Shown here in pieces: positions 27,325-36,115 of a DNA stretch of 64,000 nucleotides. The notes below the pieces were generated by a model that was not told the DNA's origin, searched no databases, and saw only the letters and a program-made list of their open reading frames with translations. A program made the position numbers and the translations under genes. The first letter of the stretch is position 1. Each line of letters starts with the position of its first letter. Origin of the DNA: Microbulbifer pacificus (lineage in GTDB: Bacteria; Pseudomonadota; Gammaproteobacteria; Pseudomonadales; Cellvibrionaceae); assembly GCF_002959965.1 (NCBI RefSeq), contig NZ_PREV01000026.1, forward strand, positions 689,501 to 753,500, in the 5' to 3' direction.

Positions 27325-28624
27325 CAGTTACCTCGTTAGCTGCGTGTTGCTCTTCCTGAGGTTTTTCCTGCTTGCTGTCAAAGTCGAGCACGATCTGCGG
27401 CAGTTTTTTCAGACTGCAGTGGTGCTGAGAAATATCGGTGGTGATGTTCTTGTAGTTGTTCATCACATCGACGTTGATGATGCCAACACCTTCGTTTTCG
27501 ATGCACAGTTTCAGATCATCTGGCAGTTTGCCGTCTACCATTTTTTTCTTGTCCACGGCACCGTCCCACATGACATCGGGCAGGCTGCCGGTGAGGCCGA
27601 ATTTTGCAATCTTCAGCGCCTTCAGCTCCATGTGGTCGGGAGAAGTACCGCCACCGGTAAAGGTGTTGTTGTAGATGTAGATACCTTCCGGATAGGGGTC
27701 GAAGTTTTCCTGGGTGGACTTGTCGCTGTAGTAACCGGCGGCAAAGTAGCTGCTCACGATCACGTTGGCCGTATCGTTATCGGAAATCTCGTTGTTGAAA
27801 ATTTCCACGTAGTCATTGGAGTTGATCACTACACCAGAACCGGCCGGTACAGCGGCAACTGGCGTACCCTCGTGACCGAAGTTCTCGGTGTTGTTCTTGT
27901 ACACCTTGTTGTTGTACACGCGAGTGCTGTGACCAGGCTGCGGCAGGTTCGGCATGTTGAATACCAGAATACCGCCGGTGTTGTTGGTGGCGATGTTGTC
28001 GTACACATCTGCGCCGATGGTGTTCTCGATCTCGATACCGGCGACATTGAACTCGGCGCGGTTGTTACGCACGATCACATTGCGGGACTGGCCCACATAA
28101 ATGCCGGCGTCGGAGGCACCGATGGCCACGTTGCCTTCCACCAGCGTGTTTTCAGTCTGTACCGGGTAAATACCGTAGGCGCCATTCTCGGTGGATGGGC
28201 CGTTGGTCCACTCCACGCGGATATTGCGAATGATGATGTTCTTGCCTTCGTTCACCTTCAGCGCATCGCCGATGGTGTCCTCGATGGCCAGATCCTCGAG
28301 GGTAAAGTCGCTGGCGTTGACCAGCAGACCTTCCGCGCCCTGGATCTGATCCTTGAAGGACAGCACGGTTTTGTCCATACCTGCACCGCGAATGGTCACG
28401 CCGTCCACGTTCAGAGACAGGCTGCGGTTCAGCTGATAGTGACCTTCAGGAATTTCGATGATATCGCCAGGCTGCGCCTGGATCAGCTGCTTGAGCAGCT
28501 GCTTCTGGAAATCCGCGGACGCCGCGGAGACTTCCTGCCCTCCACCGCTACGGCCGTTGTCCTGGGAACAGGCTGCCGCCAGCGCGGCAATTAACGCAAC
28601 GCCCAACTTGACTGGTGCTTTCAT
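27317..28624 (-). CDS. Parallel beta-helix repeat lipoprotein (TIGR03805-type)
   Basis: 435 residues. Lipoprotein signal with Cys19 (LAAACS). The body is made of right-handed beta-helix turns: repeated NVIVRNNRAEFN, DVYDNIATNNTGG and VEIFNNEISDN type units rich in Asn. Such folds often bind or cleave polysaccharides, but no catalytic set can be assigned. The pair with the dihaem protein is a known conserved arrangement with no assigned function. It is the first gene of the minus-strand pair. Confidence 0.85.
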   Translation of the reverse strand: MKAPVKLGVALIAALAAACSQDNGRSGGGQEVSAASADFQKQLLKQLIQAQPGDIIEIPEGHYQLNRSLSLNVDGVTIRGAGMDKTVLSFKDQIQGAEGLLVNASDFTLEDLAIEDTIGDALKVNEGKNIIIRNIRVEWTNGPSTENGAYGIYPVQTENTLVEGNVAIGASDAGIYVGQSRNVIVRNNRAEFNVAGIEIENTIGADVYDNIATNNTGGILVFNMPNLPQPGHSTRVYNNKVYKNNTENFGHEGTPVAAVPAGSGVVINSNDYVEIFNNEISDNDTANVIVSSYFAAGYYSDKSTQENFDPYPEGIYIYNNTFTGGGTSPDHMELKALKIAKFGLTGSLPDVMWDGAVDKKKMVDGKLPDDLKLCIENEGVGIINVDVMNNYKNITTDISQHHCSLKKLPQIVLDFDSKQEKPQEEQHAANEVTDA

Positions 28625-29055
28625 GGATTCTCCCGCTTTCCTTATTTGATTGTTTTTACTGTTATGTGTCGGACATATACGGCTCGAACCAACACCGAAT
28701 GGATTGCATCACCGGCAACCCCGATCAGCGCCACAAAGACCACCATTTATGACCAAGAAAATGCTTTTCGTCCCACTTAGCACGGATGTACCAATTTCGG
28801 GGCGAAAAAAATGGCGACTGCCGCTAGCCGGATAGTATCCAATGGTCAGAAAGGCAGCAACCGCTAAAACGGAACTCCGTCTCGTTTTAACCAGACGGCG
28901 CCCGACCCAATGGTCGCGCGCCTTCGGAAATCTGGAGGATGAAGGGGGATCAGCGGACCATCGGGCAGCCAGAAACCCGCGCGGTCTTTCCCCGCACGGG
29001 TCACCAATAACCGGAACGAAGATTCTCCCCGGCAAACTGGCCCGCAGGCGCTATT
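28625..29055. other. Gene-free stretch upstream of the beta-helix gene
   Basis: About 430 bases between two minus-strand genes. It should hold the promoter of the beta-helix/dihaem pair. I see no convincing gene, repeat or terminator in it. Confidence 0.5.
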
Positions 29056-29658
29056 TCAGTGCTGGAATACCGGTGCCGCCACAAAGCTCCAGAACAGTAC
29101 GGTGGACACCATCACCACCACCGCCATCACCAGGCAAACCGTCACAACCGCACTGGCGAACAGAAACCCCCGCTCCTCGGACACATTCATCACGATGGGT
29201 ATTCCCACATACAACAGGTAGACCGCGTAGGCGACAGCCACGGTCGCCAGAAGGATGTCCAGCCAGAGGATCGGGTAAAGACCGGCAGCGCCGGCAACGA
29301 AAATGGGTGTGGCGGTAAACCCGGCAATGACCATTCCCTTCATCGGGTGGGTTTTTGCCCCATAGGTTTTCGCCATCCAGTGGATAAAGTAACCGACGGC
29401 AATCACCGACAGAATCATGGTGACGTAGAACACCGCCACTAAAGAAAGTGCGCTGTTACTGGTCAGCGTGCGAACCTGCCCTCCGCTGCCTATATTCCAG
29501 CCGATTTCCGTGGTACCGAAATACCAGCAGAGTGCCGGCAGCAGAGCCAGAACAATGACGTAAGGTACCTGACGATTGAGCCCTTTTTCAGACAACCCGG
29601 CAATTTCGCGCCATTGTCTGCGAGGTTGTACCATCAGGCCATAGAGATGATTCAGCAT
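29056..29658 (-). CDS. Yip1-family integral membrane protein
   Basis: 200 residues with about five hydrophobic segments. The N-terminal LMVQPRRQWREIA block is typical of bacterial Yip1/DUF1282 proteins. ATG 29658 is chosen because GAGGAG precedes it by 7 bases; a GTG and another ATG a few codons upstream overlap that site. Function unknown. It is a single-gene unit as far as can be seen. Confidence 0.8.
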   Translation of the reverse strand: MLNHLYGLMVQPRRQWREIAGLSEKGLNRQVPYVIVLALLPALCWYFGTTEIGWNIGSGGQVRTLTSNSALSLVAVFYVTMILSVIAVGYFIHWMAKTYGAKTHPMKGMVIAGFTATPIFVAGAAGLYPILWLDILLATVAVAYAVYLLYVGIPIVMNVSEERGFLFASAVVTVCLVMAVVVMVSTVLFWSFVAAPVFQH

Positions 29659-29978
29659 TCCCATTCTCCTCACTCGCGAGGAACTACACGGCTTGTGGCC
29701 GCGAGGGAGAGCCTTTCAGGAGCCACAGACTCCTGTGTCTCAAATTGATCTGGATACTACTTGTCAAAGTGAGGGATACCGCCAAAGGCCATTCCCAACA
29801 GTTCCAGTTTCTTGTTTTCTGCGCCTTCAGGCGCCTGCTTGCAGTCTGCCGGGCGGATTTGCGCGGCCACCAGCCCGGTGCTGGCTCGCACTAACCAGCG
29901 CGTTAGTGGAATGCCTCCCGGGCTCGATCAAGTTGTAACACCTCGGTCATGCAAGTCAACGCGGGGATCGCAAATGGT
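29659..29978. other. Gene-free stretch upstream of the Yip1 gene
   Basis: About 320 bases with no supported gene. It should include the Yip1-family gene promoter. The GC-rich segment around 29860-29930 can fold but shows no clear symmetrical element. Confidence 0.4.
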
Positions 29979-30017
29979 AAAAATAAAAACGCGGCCGTTT
30001 CCGCTGGAAACAACCGC
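29979..30017 (-). terminator. Rho-independent terminator of ilvE
   Basis: On the minus strand: a 12-base stem with two G-U pairs (arms 30006-30017 and 29991-30002), a three-base loop, then GTTTTTATTTTT (29979-29990). It lies about 118 bases after the ilvE stop. Confidence 0.85.
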
Positions 30018-30134
30018 ATTTCGAAGAGTGCTACCGAATCACTCGATCAATTTGTGCCGTCGCAATTATCAGCAGGGGCACAAAGAAATCCGCCGGTATT
30101 TTTTTCGCAAAAAAGGAATTGGTGTAGATCGACG

Positions 30135-31199
30135 TCAGAATCTGGCTGTCTGCACCATTTGCATCCAGCCGAAGCGGTCTTCCGCCCTGCCCTCCTGAAT
30201 ATCCAGTAACATCTGCCGCAAGCGCGTCGCAATCGGCCCCGGCGCCTGCGCCAGTCGATAGCGCTGCTCGCCATCACCCAACTCGCTGATCGGGCTGACA
30301 ATAGCCGCCGTGCCACAGGCAAACGCCTCGGTACAGGCGCCGGAAGCCACCTGTTCCAGCAGGTCGTCGATGTCGATGGCCCGTTCCTGAACCTCAAGAC
30401 CCATGTCATTCGCCAGCGTCAGCAGTGATTCCCGCGTGACACCTTCGAGGATCGAGCCGTTGAGCGCGGGGGTGTGCAGCGCGCCGTCCACCACCGCGAA
30501 GAAGTTCATCCCGGAGAGTTCATCCACGGTGCGGCGGTTGCCGGGGTTGAGCCACAGGGACTGATCGTAGCCCCGGGCCTTGAGTCGAGAAATACTAAGC
30601 AGCGAGGCCGCGTAGTTCCCGCCCACTTTGGCGTCACCAGTACCGCCGAGCGCGGCGCGGCTGTCTTCGCGCTCCACCCACAGGCGCATATTGCCCGCAT
30701 GGTAGGCTTCCGAAGGACTGGCAATTACATAGAATTCATAGGCGCGGCTGGCGGTAACCGAAAGATCTGCCTGAGTCCCCATAAGGAAGGGACGGACGTA
30801 GAGGGATTCACCACTGTTGCCCGGCACCAGACCGGCGCAATGCGCCACCACGGTGTGAACGGCATTTTTAAACAGGGTTTCGGGCACTGGTGGCATACAC
30901 AGCCGTGTCGCCGAGTGCGCCATGCGCGCTGCATTGCGTTCGGGGCGAAACAGACCGACGCCACTGCCGCAGCGATAAGCCTTGAGCCCCTCAAAGCAGG
31001 ATTGGGCGTAATGCAAAACCTTGGCCGCGGGATCCAGTGCCAGGGGGCCATAGGGTATCAACTCGCCGTCGCTCCAGCGGCCATCCTGATAGCGGGCGCG
31101 AAACATGACCGGAGCCATGACAGTTCCAAAACCCAGCCTTTCCGGCATTTCGAACCCTCTCAGGCTGGCGATGGCTTCCGGTTGTATTGTTATGCTCAC
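30135..31199 (-). CDS. ilvE: Branched-chain amino acid aminotransferase
   Basis: PLP enzyme of 354 residues that interconverts branched-chain amino acids and 2-oxoacids. It is the longer type II (eukaryote/BCAT-like) form. The Schiff-base lysine lies in GDAKVGGNYAASL, and HYAQSCFEGLKAYR and LWLNPGNRRTVDELSGMNFF are family blocks. It is a single minus-strand gene followed by a strong terminator. Confidence 0.95.
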   Translation of the reverse strand: MSITIQPEAIASLRGFEMPERLGFGTVMAPVMFRARYQDGRWSDGELIPYGPLALDPAAKVLHYAQSCFEGLKAYRCGSGVGLFRPERNAARMAHSATRLCMPPVPETLFKNAVHTVVAHCAGLVPGNSGESLYVRPFLMGTQADLSVTASRAYEFYVIASPSEAYHAGNMRLWVEREDSRAALGGTGDAKVGGNYAASLLSISRLKARGYDQSLWLNPGNRRTVDELSGMNFFAVVDGALHTPALNGSILEGVTRESLLTLANDMGLEVQERAIDIDDLLEQVASGACTEAFACGTAAIVSPISELGDGEQRYRLAQAPGPIATRLRQMLLDIQEGRAEDRFGWMQMVQTARF

Positions 31200-31928
31200 A
31201 AAGCTCTCCCACAGACGGTTATACAGTTTCGCTTAACCAGCGAATTATGACCCTAAAGCGCACCCTTTCCAAACTCCCCAACCACAAAACAAGAATCCTA
31301 AGCAACAATTATCACAAATAAGAAATTAAATTAGGATGTAAAACTCAAGCGAGATGAATAACCCTCCAATGAGCGGTCCGACATCTTCACGCACAAGCTA
31401 GACCGGCCTATGCCCCCAGGCTCTCACAAGCGGCGGTAATTCCCTCTTTCGGGAAATTATTGGCACCAGCTTGTTTGAGAATGCCATCCCCTCCTTCCCA
31501 CGACTGCCAGACTCAGTGAACCCTGAACAGGTTGCCACCTCCACAGCCACTGAAATTCTCACGCCTTCACGCGCTGGCGCCCCACCCCACGCGAGGAGGT
31601 AAAGCGCGAAAATTCGTTGGCTATACTCAGAGATACATGGGCGGTGCTCGCCAATTGCAAGAGAAACCAGCGTCAGGTTGAAGATTGTTTAACCTGAAAA
31701 GCTCCCCCGGCACCAAAGCCCAGCGTCGATATCGACAACACACCGGGAAACCGGCAGGAAAGTGAACGAACCACACTTCAGGGAGAGAAGTTCCGCGCAG
31801 TCGAAGCTGTCGCAGACGTGTTACGCCTGTATTCAGCGTCGGATTGATGGCGGAATTCGCGCTCACTGCGCGTCCACCCAGTGGATGCCGGAGGGCCTGG
31901 CACAACATGGAATGGAAGTGGTTCAACC
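31200..31928. other. Long gene-free region upstream of the envelope cluster
   Basis: About 730 bases between the divergent ilvE gene and the 31.9 kb cluster. The short frames here have no ribosome-binding site or similarity. A near-perfect hairpin with a one-base bulge sits at about 31437-31459 (TAATTCCC / GGGAAATTA). A TATACT at 31622 could be a -10 box, but no good -35 accompanies it. The length suggests complex regulation or an untranslated RNA; I cannot identify either. Confidence 0.4.
31725..31736. promoter_or_regulatory. Perfect 12-bp palindrome, candidate operator
   Basis: GTCGATATCGAC lies about 190 bases upstream of the first gene of the envelope cluster. It is symmetrical like a dimeric regulator site. 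No regulator can be named. Confidence 0.25.
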
Positions 31929-33236
31929 GTGACACAGACAGATACCAGCAACGCTATTGCTATCGGCTTGATGTTTACAGCCTCAGCTCTGCTGTGTGGC
32001 CCTGTTGCGGCGGAGGAAATATCCGCTCTCGACGCTGCCGTAAACAACACCAAAGCTCCTCCGGCCGCCTATATAGAAGCCGCCTCTAAACCACTGGAAA
32101 AACCGAAACGGCAGCTGCGTCCGTCGAAAGCAGCCGATGAGTACCGCGATCGCATTGAAGAAATGGAAGCGGAATATGGCGCCTACGGCGCCGGTATAGA
32201 CGAACAGCTGATTGGTCTGGGCAATGCCCTGCAGCGCAGTGGCGCGCACGAAGAAGCCATCAGCCAGTTCCGCCGCGCGATGCTGATCAACCGGGTCAAT
32301 GAAGGGCTCTATTCCCTGAATCAGGTGCCAATGATCGAGCGCATGATCGAAAGCCAGATCGCGCTGAATCAGTGGGAAGATGCCAACGACAATCAGGAAT
32401 ATCTGTTCTGGCTGCACGCAAAAAACTACGGGGAAAAAGATCCGCGCATGCTGCCGATCATCAATCAGCTGAGCAGCTGGCACCTGCAGGCGTACATTGA
32501 TGAAAAAGGTGCGACGCTGTTTGAACACCTGATCAATGCCACCAATCTGTACGCACTGGCGGTAGATATCATTTCGCAAAATTTCGGCGCCAATGATCTG
32601 CGCCTTGTGGATGCCCTGCGCGGCCTCAAAGCCACCAACTATTACCTCGCCACCTACAGCGGCGAGCCGCAGGAAGCCGTAGTGATCAACACCAGCTTCG
32701 GCGGTGGCGATCTAAGCCCGGACCGGCGTGCGCAGCTGGATCATTATCGGATGAACAGCTTCAGCTCCGGTAAAACGGCGATTACCAAAATCATGGATGT
32801 GTATCAGAAAAATCCGGCGTCACCGCCCGCGGCTTCCGCCAAGGCCAAGGTCGAGCTGGGGGACTGGTACATGATGTTCAATAAGTGGCACTCCGCCCGG
32901 GAAACCTACGGCGAGGCCTACCAGGCGCTGTGGGACAATGGCGCCACCAACCGGGAAATCGAGGAAATATTCGGGCGCCCCGCGGCTCTGCCCACTCTGC
33001 CTTTCCTGGAAGAAGACCGCGAGGCACTGGCAAATTCCTACGTTACGGTTTCCTACGATGTAACGGCATTCGGCAAGGCGCGCAACATCCGCATTATCAG
33101 TGCCAAGCCGGAAGACAAGGTCAGTATTCGCTCGCGGGTTCGCAACGTATTGCAGAAGGCAAAATTCCGCCCGCGGTTTGAAAATGGTGAGCCGGTCGAG
33201 ACCACCGGCATCGTACAGAAATTTGTATTTGAATGA
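31929..33236 (+). CDS. Periplasmic TPR protein with TonB-like C-terminal domain
   Basis: 435 residues from GTG 31929; longer in-frame starts would push the signal peptide inward. The signal sequence is cleaved after GPVAA. The body has helical TPR-like repeats (GIDEQLIGLGNALQRSGAHEEAISQFRRAM at about 87-116 is the clearest). The last 65 residues resemble a TonB C-terminal domain (VTVSYDVTAFGKARNIRII, then VRNVLQKAKFRPRFENG). No TonB membrane anchor is present. First gene of the same-strand run ending at 47889; 186 bases and a hairpin separate it from the next gene. Confidence 0.75.
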   Translation: MTQTDTSNAIAIGLMFTASALLCGPVAAEEISALDAAVNNTKAPPAAYIEAASKPLEKPKRQLRPSKAADEYRDRIEEMEAEYGAYGAGIDEQLIGLGNALQRSGAHEEAISQFRRAMLINRVNEGLYSLNQVPMIERMIESQIALNQWEDANDNQEYLFWLHAKNYGEKDPRMLPIINQLSSWHLQAYIDEKGATLFEHLINATNLYALAVDIISQNFGANDLRLVDALRGLKATNYYLATYSGEPQEAVVINTSFGGGDLSPDRRAQLDHYRMNSFSSGKTAITKIMDVYQKNPASPPAASAKAKVELGDWYMMFNKWHSARETYGEAYQALWDNGATNREIEEIFGRPAALPTLPFLEEDREALANSYVTVSYDVTAFGKARNIRIISAKPEDKVSIRSRVRNVLQKAKFRPRFENGEPVETTGIVQKFVFE

Positions 33237-33371
33237 AGGAATCGTGTTCGACTGATGTAGCGATGTTGGTTTGACTCTGACGAGTGCCCGTAACAGTGCG
33301 AAAAACTGGCAGCGAATAATTTATGCCAGGCAAACCTCGAAAGACAAAAACTGTCGAACGAATAACTGAAA

Positions 33372-33401
33372 ACGGGCCGCTGCGATTTCGCCGCGGCCCG
33401 T
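33372..33401 (+). other. Intra-cluster hairpin
   Basis: Perfect 9-base arms ACGGGCCGC / GCGGCCCGT with a 12-base loop, ending 21 bases before the next start codon. No U-tract. Possible mRNA-stabilising or processing element. Confidence 0.55.
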
Positions 33402-33422
33402 GAACGCATCAGGAGATGACCC

Positions 33423-34793
33423 ATGGCATTACGGACGATTGCACAGCGCTTTACCCATTCATCCCCCCATTCGCATAGTCTGCGCTGGCAAACGCTGGCG
33501 TCGGTATTTGTACTGGCCGCCGTCATCAGTGGCTGCAAAAACCAACAGACACAGCAACAGCCTCCGGCGCAGCCACAGCAGTCCAAGTCCCAGTCGCAAT
33601 CTTCGAGTTCATCGCAGTCGCAATCACAGTCGTCCAGCTCGTCGTCATCCAGTCAGCCGTCGTCGAGCCCGTCGACGGCCAGCAGCATGCCATCGCCCAG
33701 CTCCCCGAGCAGCAGCCGCAGCCCGAGCATGTCCACGGCCAGCAGCCGCGCGCAGCCAAACAGCTCGCTCCCGAGTATCGAATCCGGTGACCGCTCCAGC
33801 CAGCAGTCCAGCACGTCGTCACGCAGCGGAGAGGAATCATCGAGACAGTCCCGTTCCCGGAGTAGCAGTGACGGCGAACCCACAGCCAGCGGAGATCCGT
33901 CGACGCCTGTGTACAGCGATTCCGACCAGCGCCCCGATGAATCCCGTATGCCGCCGGATCCTTCGTCCAACAAAGAGGGGCAGCCGCCGGATGAGATTGA
34001 TTTCTCCGAAGAGCAGCAGACGGCAAGTAGCAGCTCCTCCTCAAGCTCGTCTTCGAGTTCCTCCTCAAGCTCATCGGCGAGTGCGAGCAGCGCGTCCTCC
34101 AGCAGTAGCGCCAGCAGTGCTTCCGCCAGCGGCGCACCGAGCAGCGCCAGCAGCAGTTCACCATCAAGTAGTTCACCATCCAGCAGTTCTCCGGCGGGAG
34201 GACAAAGCGGAGGCCAGTCAACCGCCGCAACTGGAGGCCAGTCCGGCGGTGGTGCACCCGCTAGCGCATCCAGCGCCGGCTCCCCGCCAAGCGGCAGCGG
34301 CGCGCCCAATGAAGCGCCCATGAGTTCCGCGGAGCGTGTGGCCGAACTGGAGGGTCGGTTCGAAACCACCATTGCCACTTACGACGGCATGATCCTGCGC
34401 GAGCGGGATTACGTGCGCAATCGCCCCGCCTCCGCTGAAGAAGAATCAGCCGAAGACGAAGCGCCCCCGGGGGAATCCCTGGAGGACCTGATCGCCGACG
34501 CAGAAGCGGAATTACCCCCGGCGCCACCGGCTGGCGGCGGTGAACCTGGCGGCGGCCCGGAAGAAAATACGTCCAGTGGTCAGGCAACCGGCCCCGGTCT
34601 GCCCACCAAGGGGCGCAAAGGAGAGTACAACCACACCAATACTGCTGCCGTTGTGCCGGCGGATATTCCCACCGGGGATGACGATGACGTGGTGGCCCGG
34701 CAGATCCGCGAGGCCGCCATACGAGAATCTGATCCGGAGCTTCAGGAAAAACTCTGGGAAGAGTATCGGAAATATAAAAAGACACAGAAATAA
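33423..34793 (+). CDS. Serine-rich low-complexity lipoprotein
   Basis: 456 residues, ATG after AGGAG. Lipobox VISGC puts the lipid on Cys38. Residues about 40-290 are a disordered Ser/Gln/Pro/Ala region, including a run of about 18 serines near 200-220. Serine codons are mixed (AGC, TCC, TCG, TCA, AGT), so the tract is kept at the protein level rather than being a recent codon expansion. The C-terminal 160 residues are charged and Glu-rich, with a conserved-looking VARQIREAAIRESDPELQEKLW ending. It may be a spacer or tether between outer membrane and peptidoglycan; family unknown. Confidence 0.75.
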   Translation: MALRTIAQRFTHSSPHSHSLRWQTLASVFVLAAVISGCKNQQTQQQPPAQPQQSKSQSQSSSSSQSQSQSSSSSSSSQPSSSPSTASSMPSPSSPSSSRSPSMSTASSRAQPNSSLPSIESGDRSSQQSSTSSRSGEESSRQSRSRSSSDGEPTASGDPSTPVYSDSDQRPDESRMPPDPSSNKEGQPPDEIDFSEEQQTASSSSSSSSSSSSSSSSSASASSASSSSSASSASASGAPSSASSSSPSSSSPSSSSPAGGQSGGQSTAATGGQSGGGAPASASSAGSPPSGSGAPNEAPMSSAERVAELEGRFETTIATYDGMILRERDYVRNRPASAEEESAEDEAPPGESLEDLIADAEAELPPAPPAGGGEPGGGPEENTSSGQATGPGLPTKGRKGEYNHTNTAAVVPADIPTGDDDDVVARQIREAAIRESDPELQEKLWEEYRKYKKTQK

Positions 34794-34823
34794 AGATGAC
34801 GATTCATCAGGGAGAGTAGTGAA

Positions 34824-36020
34824 ATGTTTTTCTCGCACGCACGTAGCGCACTGTACAGCCTGACTCTGGGTCTTCTCACCCTCGTCGGCTGTTCCACCAC
34901 CGAGGTACGCACCACGGCCTACACTCCGCTCACCGTGGAGGATGCCGCCATCGCGGAAAACCGTCTGCTGGATGTGGGGATTGTCCAGTTCGATGCGGGA
35001 CTGGAGCAGGAGGAAGAGCTGGAAGAAGACGATCTGGTATTCCCGGAGTTGCGCCGCGCGGAGTCCCGTTATGTCGCCGTTACACTCGCGGATGCGGTGC
35101 AATCCAGCCAGGGATGGGGGGCGGTACGGGTAATCCCCAGTGAGCGCACCAATATCGATGTTTCCGTCACAGGTAAAATCGTGCAGTCCGACGGCGAAAC
35201 CCTCACCGTGGACGTCACGGTTACCGACTCCCGCGGACAGGTGTGGTTTTCCAGGCAATACACCGAACAGGCTTCCCACTACGCCTATGACCGCAAGCAT
35301 CCTACGGAAGGCGATGCCTTTCAGGGTATTTACAACCGTATTTCCAACGACATGCTGGTATACCGCCAGGGATTATCTGACCAGTACATCGCAGAATTGC
35401 GCACCATTTCCGAAATCAAGTTTGCACAAAGTTTTTCTCCCACTGCTTTTGAGCGCTTTCTGGTACATGACGATAACGGACTCTACAGGCTCACCGCGCT
35501 GCCCGCAGACAACGACCCCATGCTGATGCGTGTACGTCAGATTCGCGAACGGGATTACCTGTTCGTGGACACGCTGCAAGGCTATTACGACACCTTCGTC
35601 AAAACCATGGAAACGCCCTACCAGGAATGGCGTGCAATGAGCTACGAAGAAGTGAAGGAAATGCGTGAGCTAAAACGCAAAGCCCGTAACAACACCATCA
35701 TGGGTGTGGCCGCAATCGTCGGTGGTATTGCCGCCGCCGGCGCCGGTGGCGGAGCCGCAAGACAGGCGGGCAATGTGGCCGTGGCAGGAGGCGGTTATCT
35801 GGTAAAAAGCGGATTCGATCGCCGCGCCGAAGCCAAGATGCATATCGAAGCCCTGCAGGAGCTGGGAGACTCCATGGAAGCGGAGGTGGAACCCCGTATC
35901 GTGGAACTGGAGGACCGCACCGTCACCCTCTCTGGCTCCGTGGAAAATCAGTACCAACAATGGCGCGAACTGCTAAAAGAAATCTATGAAGTGGAAACCG
36001 GTGGCATGAGCGATATCTGA
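34824..36020 (+). CDS. Glycine-zipper lipoprotein of unknown function
   Basis: 398 residues. Lipobox LVGC (Cys23). The N-terminal domain (about 50-165) starts VGIVQFD and alternates strands and helices like CsgG/GNA1162-type lipoprotein domains (inference). A Gly/Ala-rich segment at about 292-330 (GVAAIVGGIAAAGAGGGAA) looks like a glycine zipper that could insert in a membrane. The C-terminus has an RTVTLSGSVENQYQQWRELLKEIY block. ATG 34824 is preceded by GGGAGAG. It is 30 bases after the serine-rich lipoprotein gene. Confidence 0.7.
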   Translation: MFFSHARSALYSLTLGLLTLVGCSTTEVRTTAYTPLTVEDAAIAENRLLDVGIVQFDAGLEQEEELEEDDLVFPELRRAESRYVAVTLADAVQSSQGWGAVRVIPSERTNIDVSVTGKIVQSDGETLTVDVTVTDSRGQVWFSRQYTEQASHYAYDRKHPTEGDAFQGIYNRISNDMLVYRQGLSDQYIAELRTISEIKFAQSFSPTAFERFLVHDDNGLYRLTALPADNDPMLMRVRQIRERDYLFVDTLQGYYDTFVKTMETPYQEWRAMSYEEVKEMRELKRKARNNTIMGVAAIVGGIAAAGAGGGAARQAGNVAVAGGGYLVKSGFDRRAEAKMHIEALQELGDSMEAEVEPRIVELEDRTVTLSGSVENQYQQWRELLKEIYEVETGGMSDI

Positions 36021-36045
36021 TCCGCCAACAGCCACTCCGAATACA

Positions 36046-36082
36046 CGCTGTCGGCGGCATTGCATCCATGCCGCCGACAGCG
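36046..36082 (+). other. Perfect 15-bp intra-cluster hairpin
   Basis: Arms 36046-36060 and 36068-36082 are perfect complements around TGCATCC. It lies between two cotranscribed genes and is not followed by U residues, so it is more likely an mRNA-processing or stability element than a terminator. Confidence 0.65.
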
Positions 36083-36115
36083 ATCTGAAAATAACAGTGA
36101 ACGGTGCGGAACATC

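Noticed and set aside
31627..31935. 102-codon minus-strand frame in the long gap
   Set aside because: Composition is not protein-like and no start signal is present.
33600..34200. Serine tract as a simple tandem DNA repeat
   Set aside because: Codons are mixed, so the DNA is not a true short tandem repeat.
33526..34378. Antisense frames over the serine-rich lipoprotein
   Set aside because: Low-complexity tract creates open frames on the other strand; no start signals.
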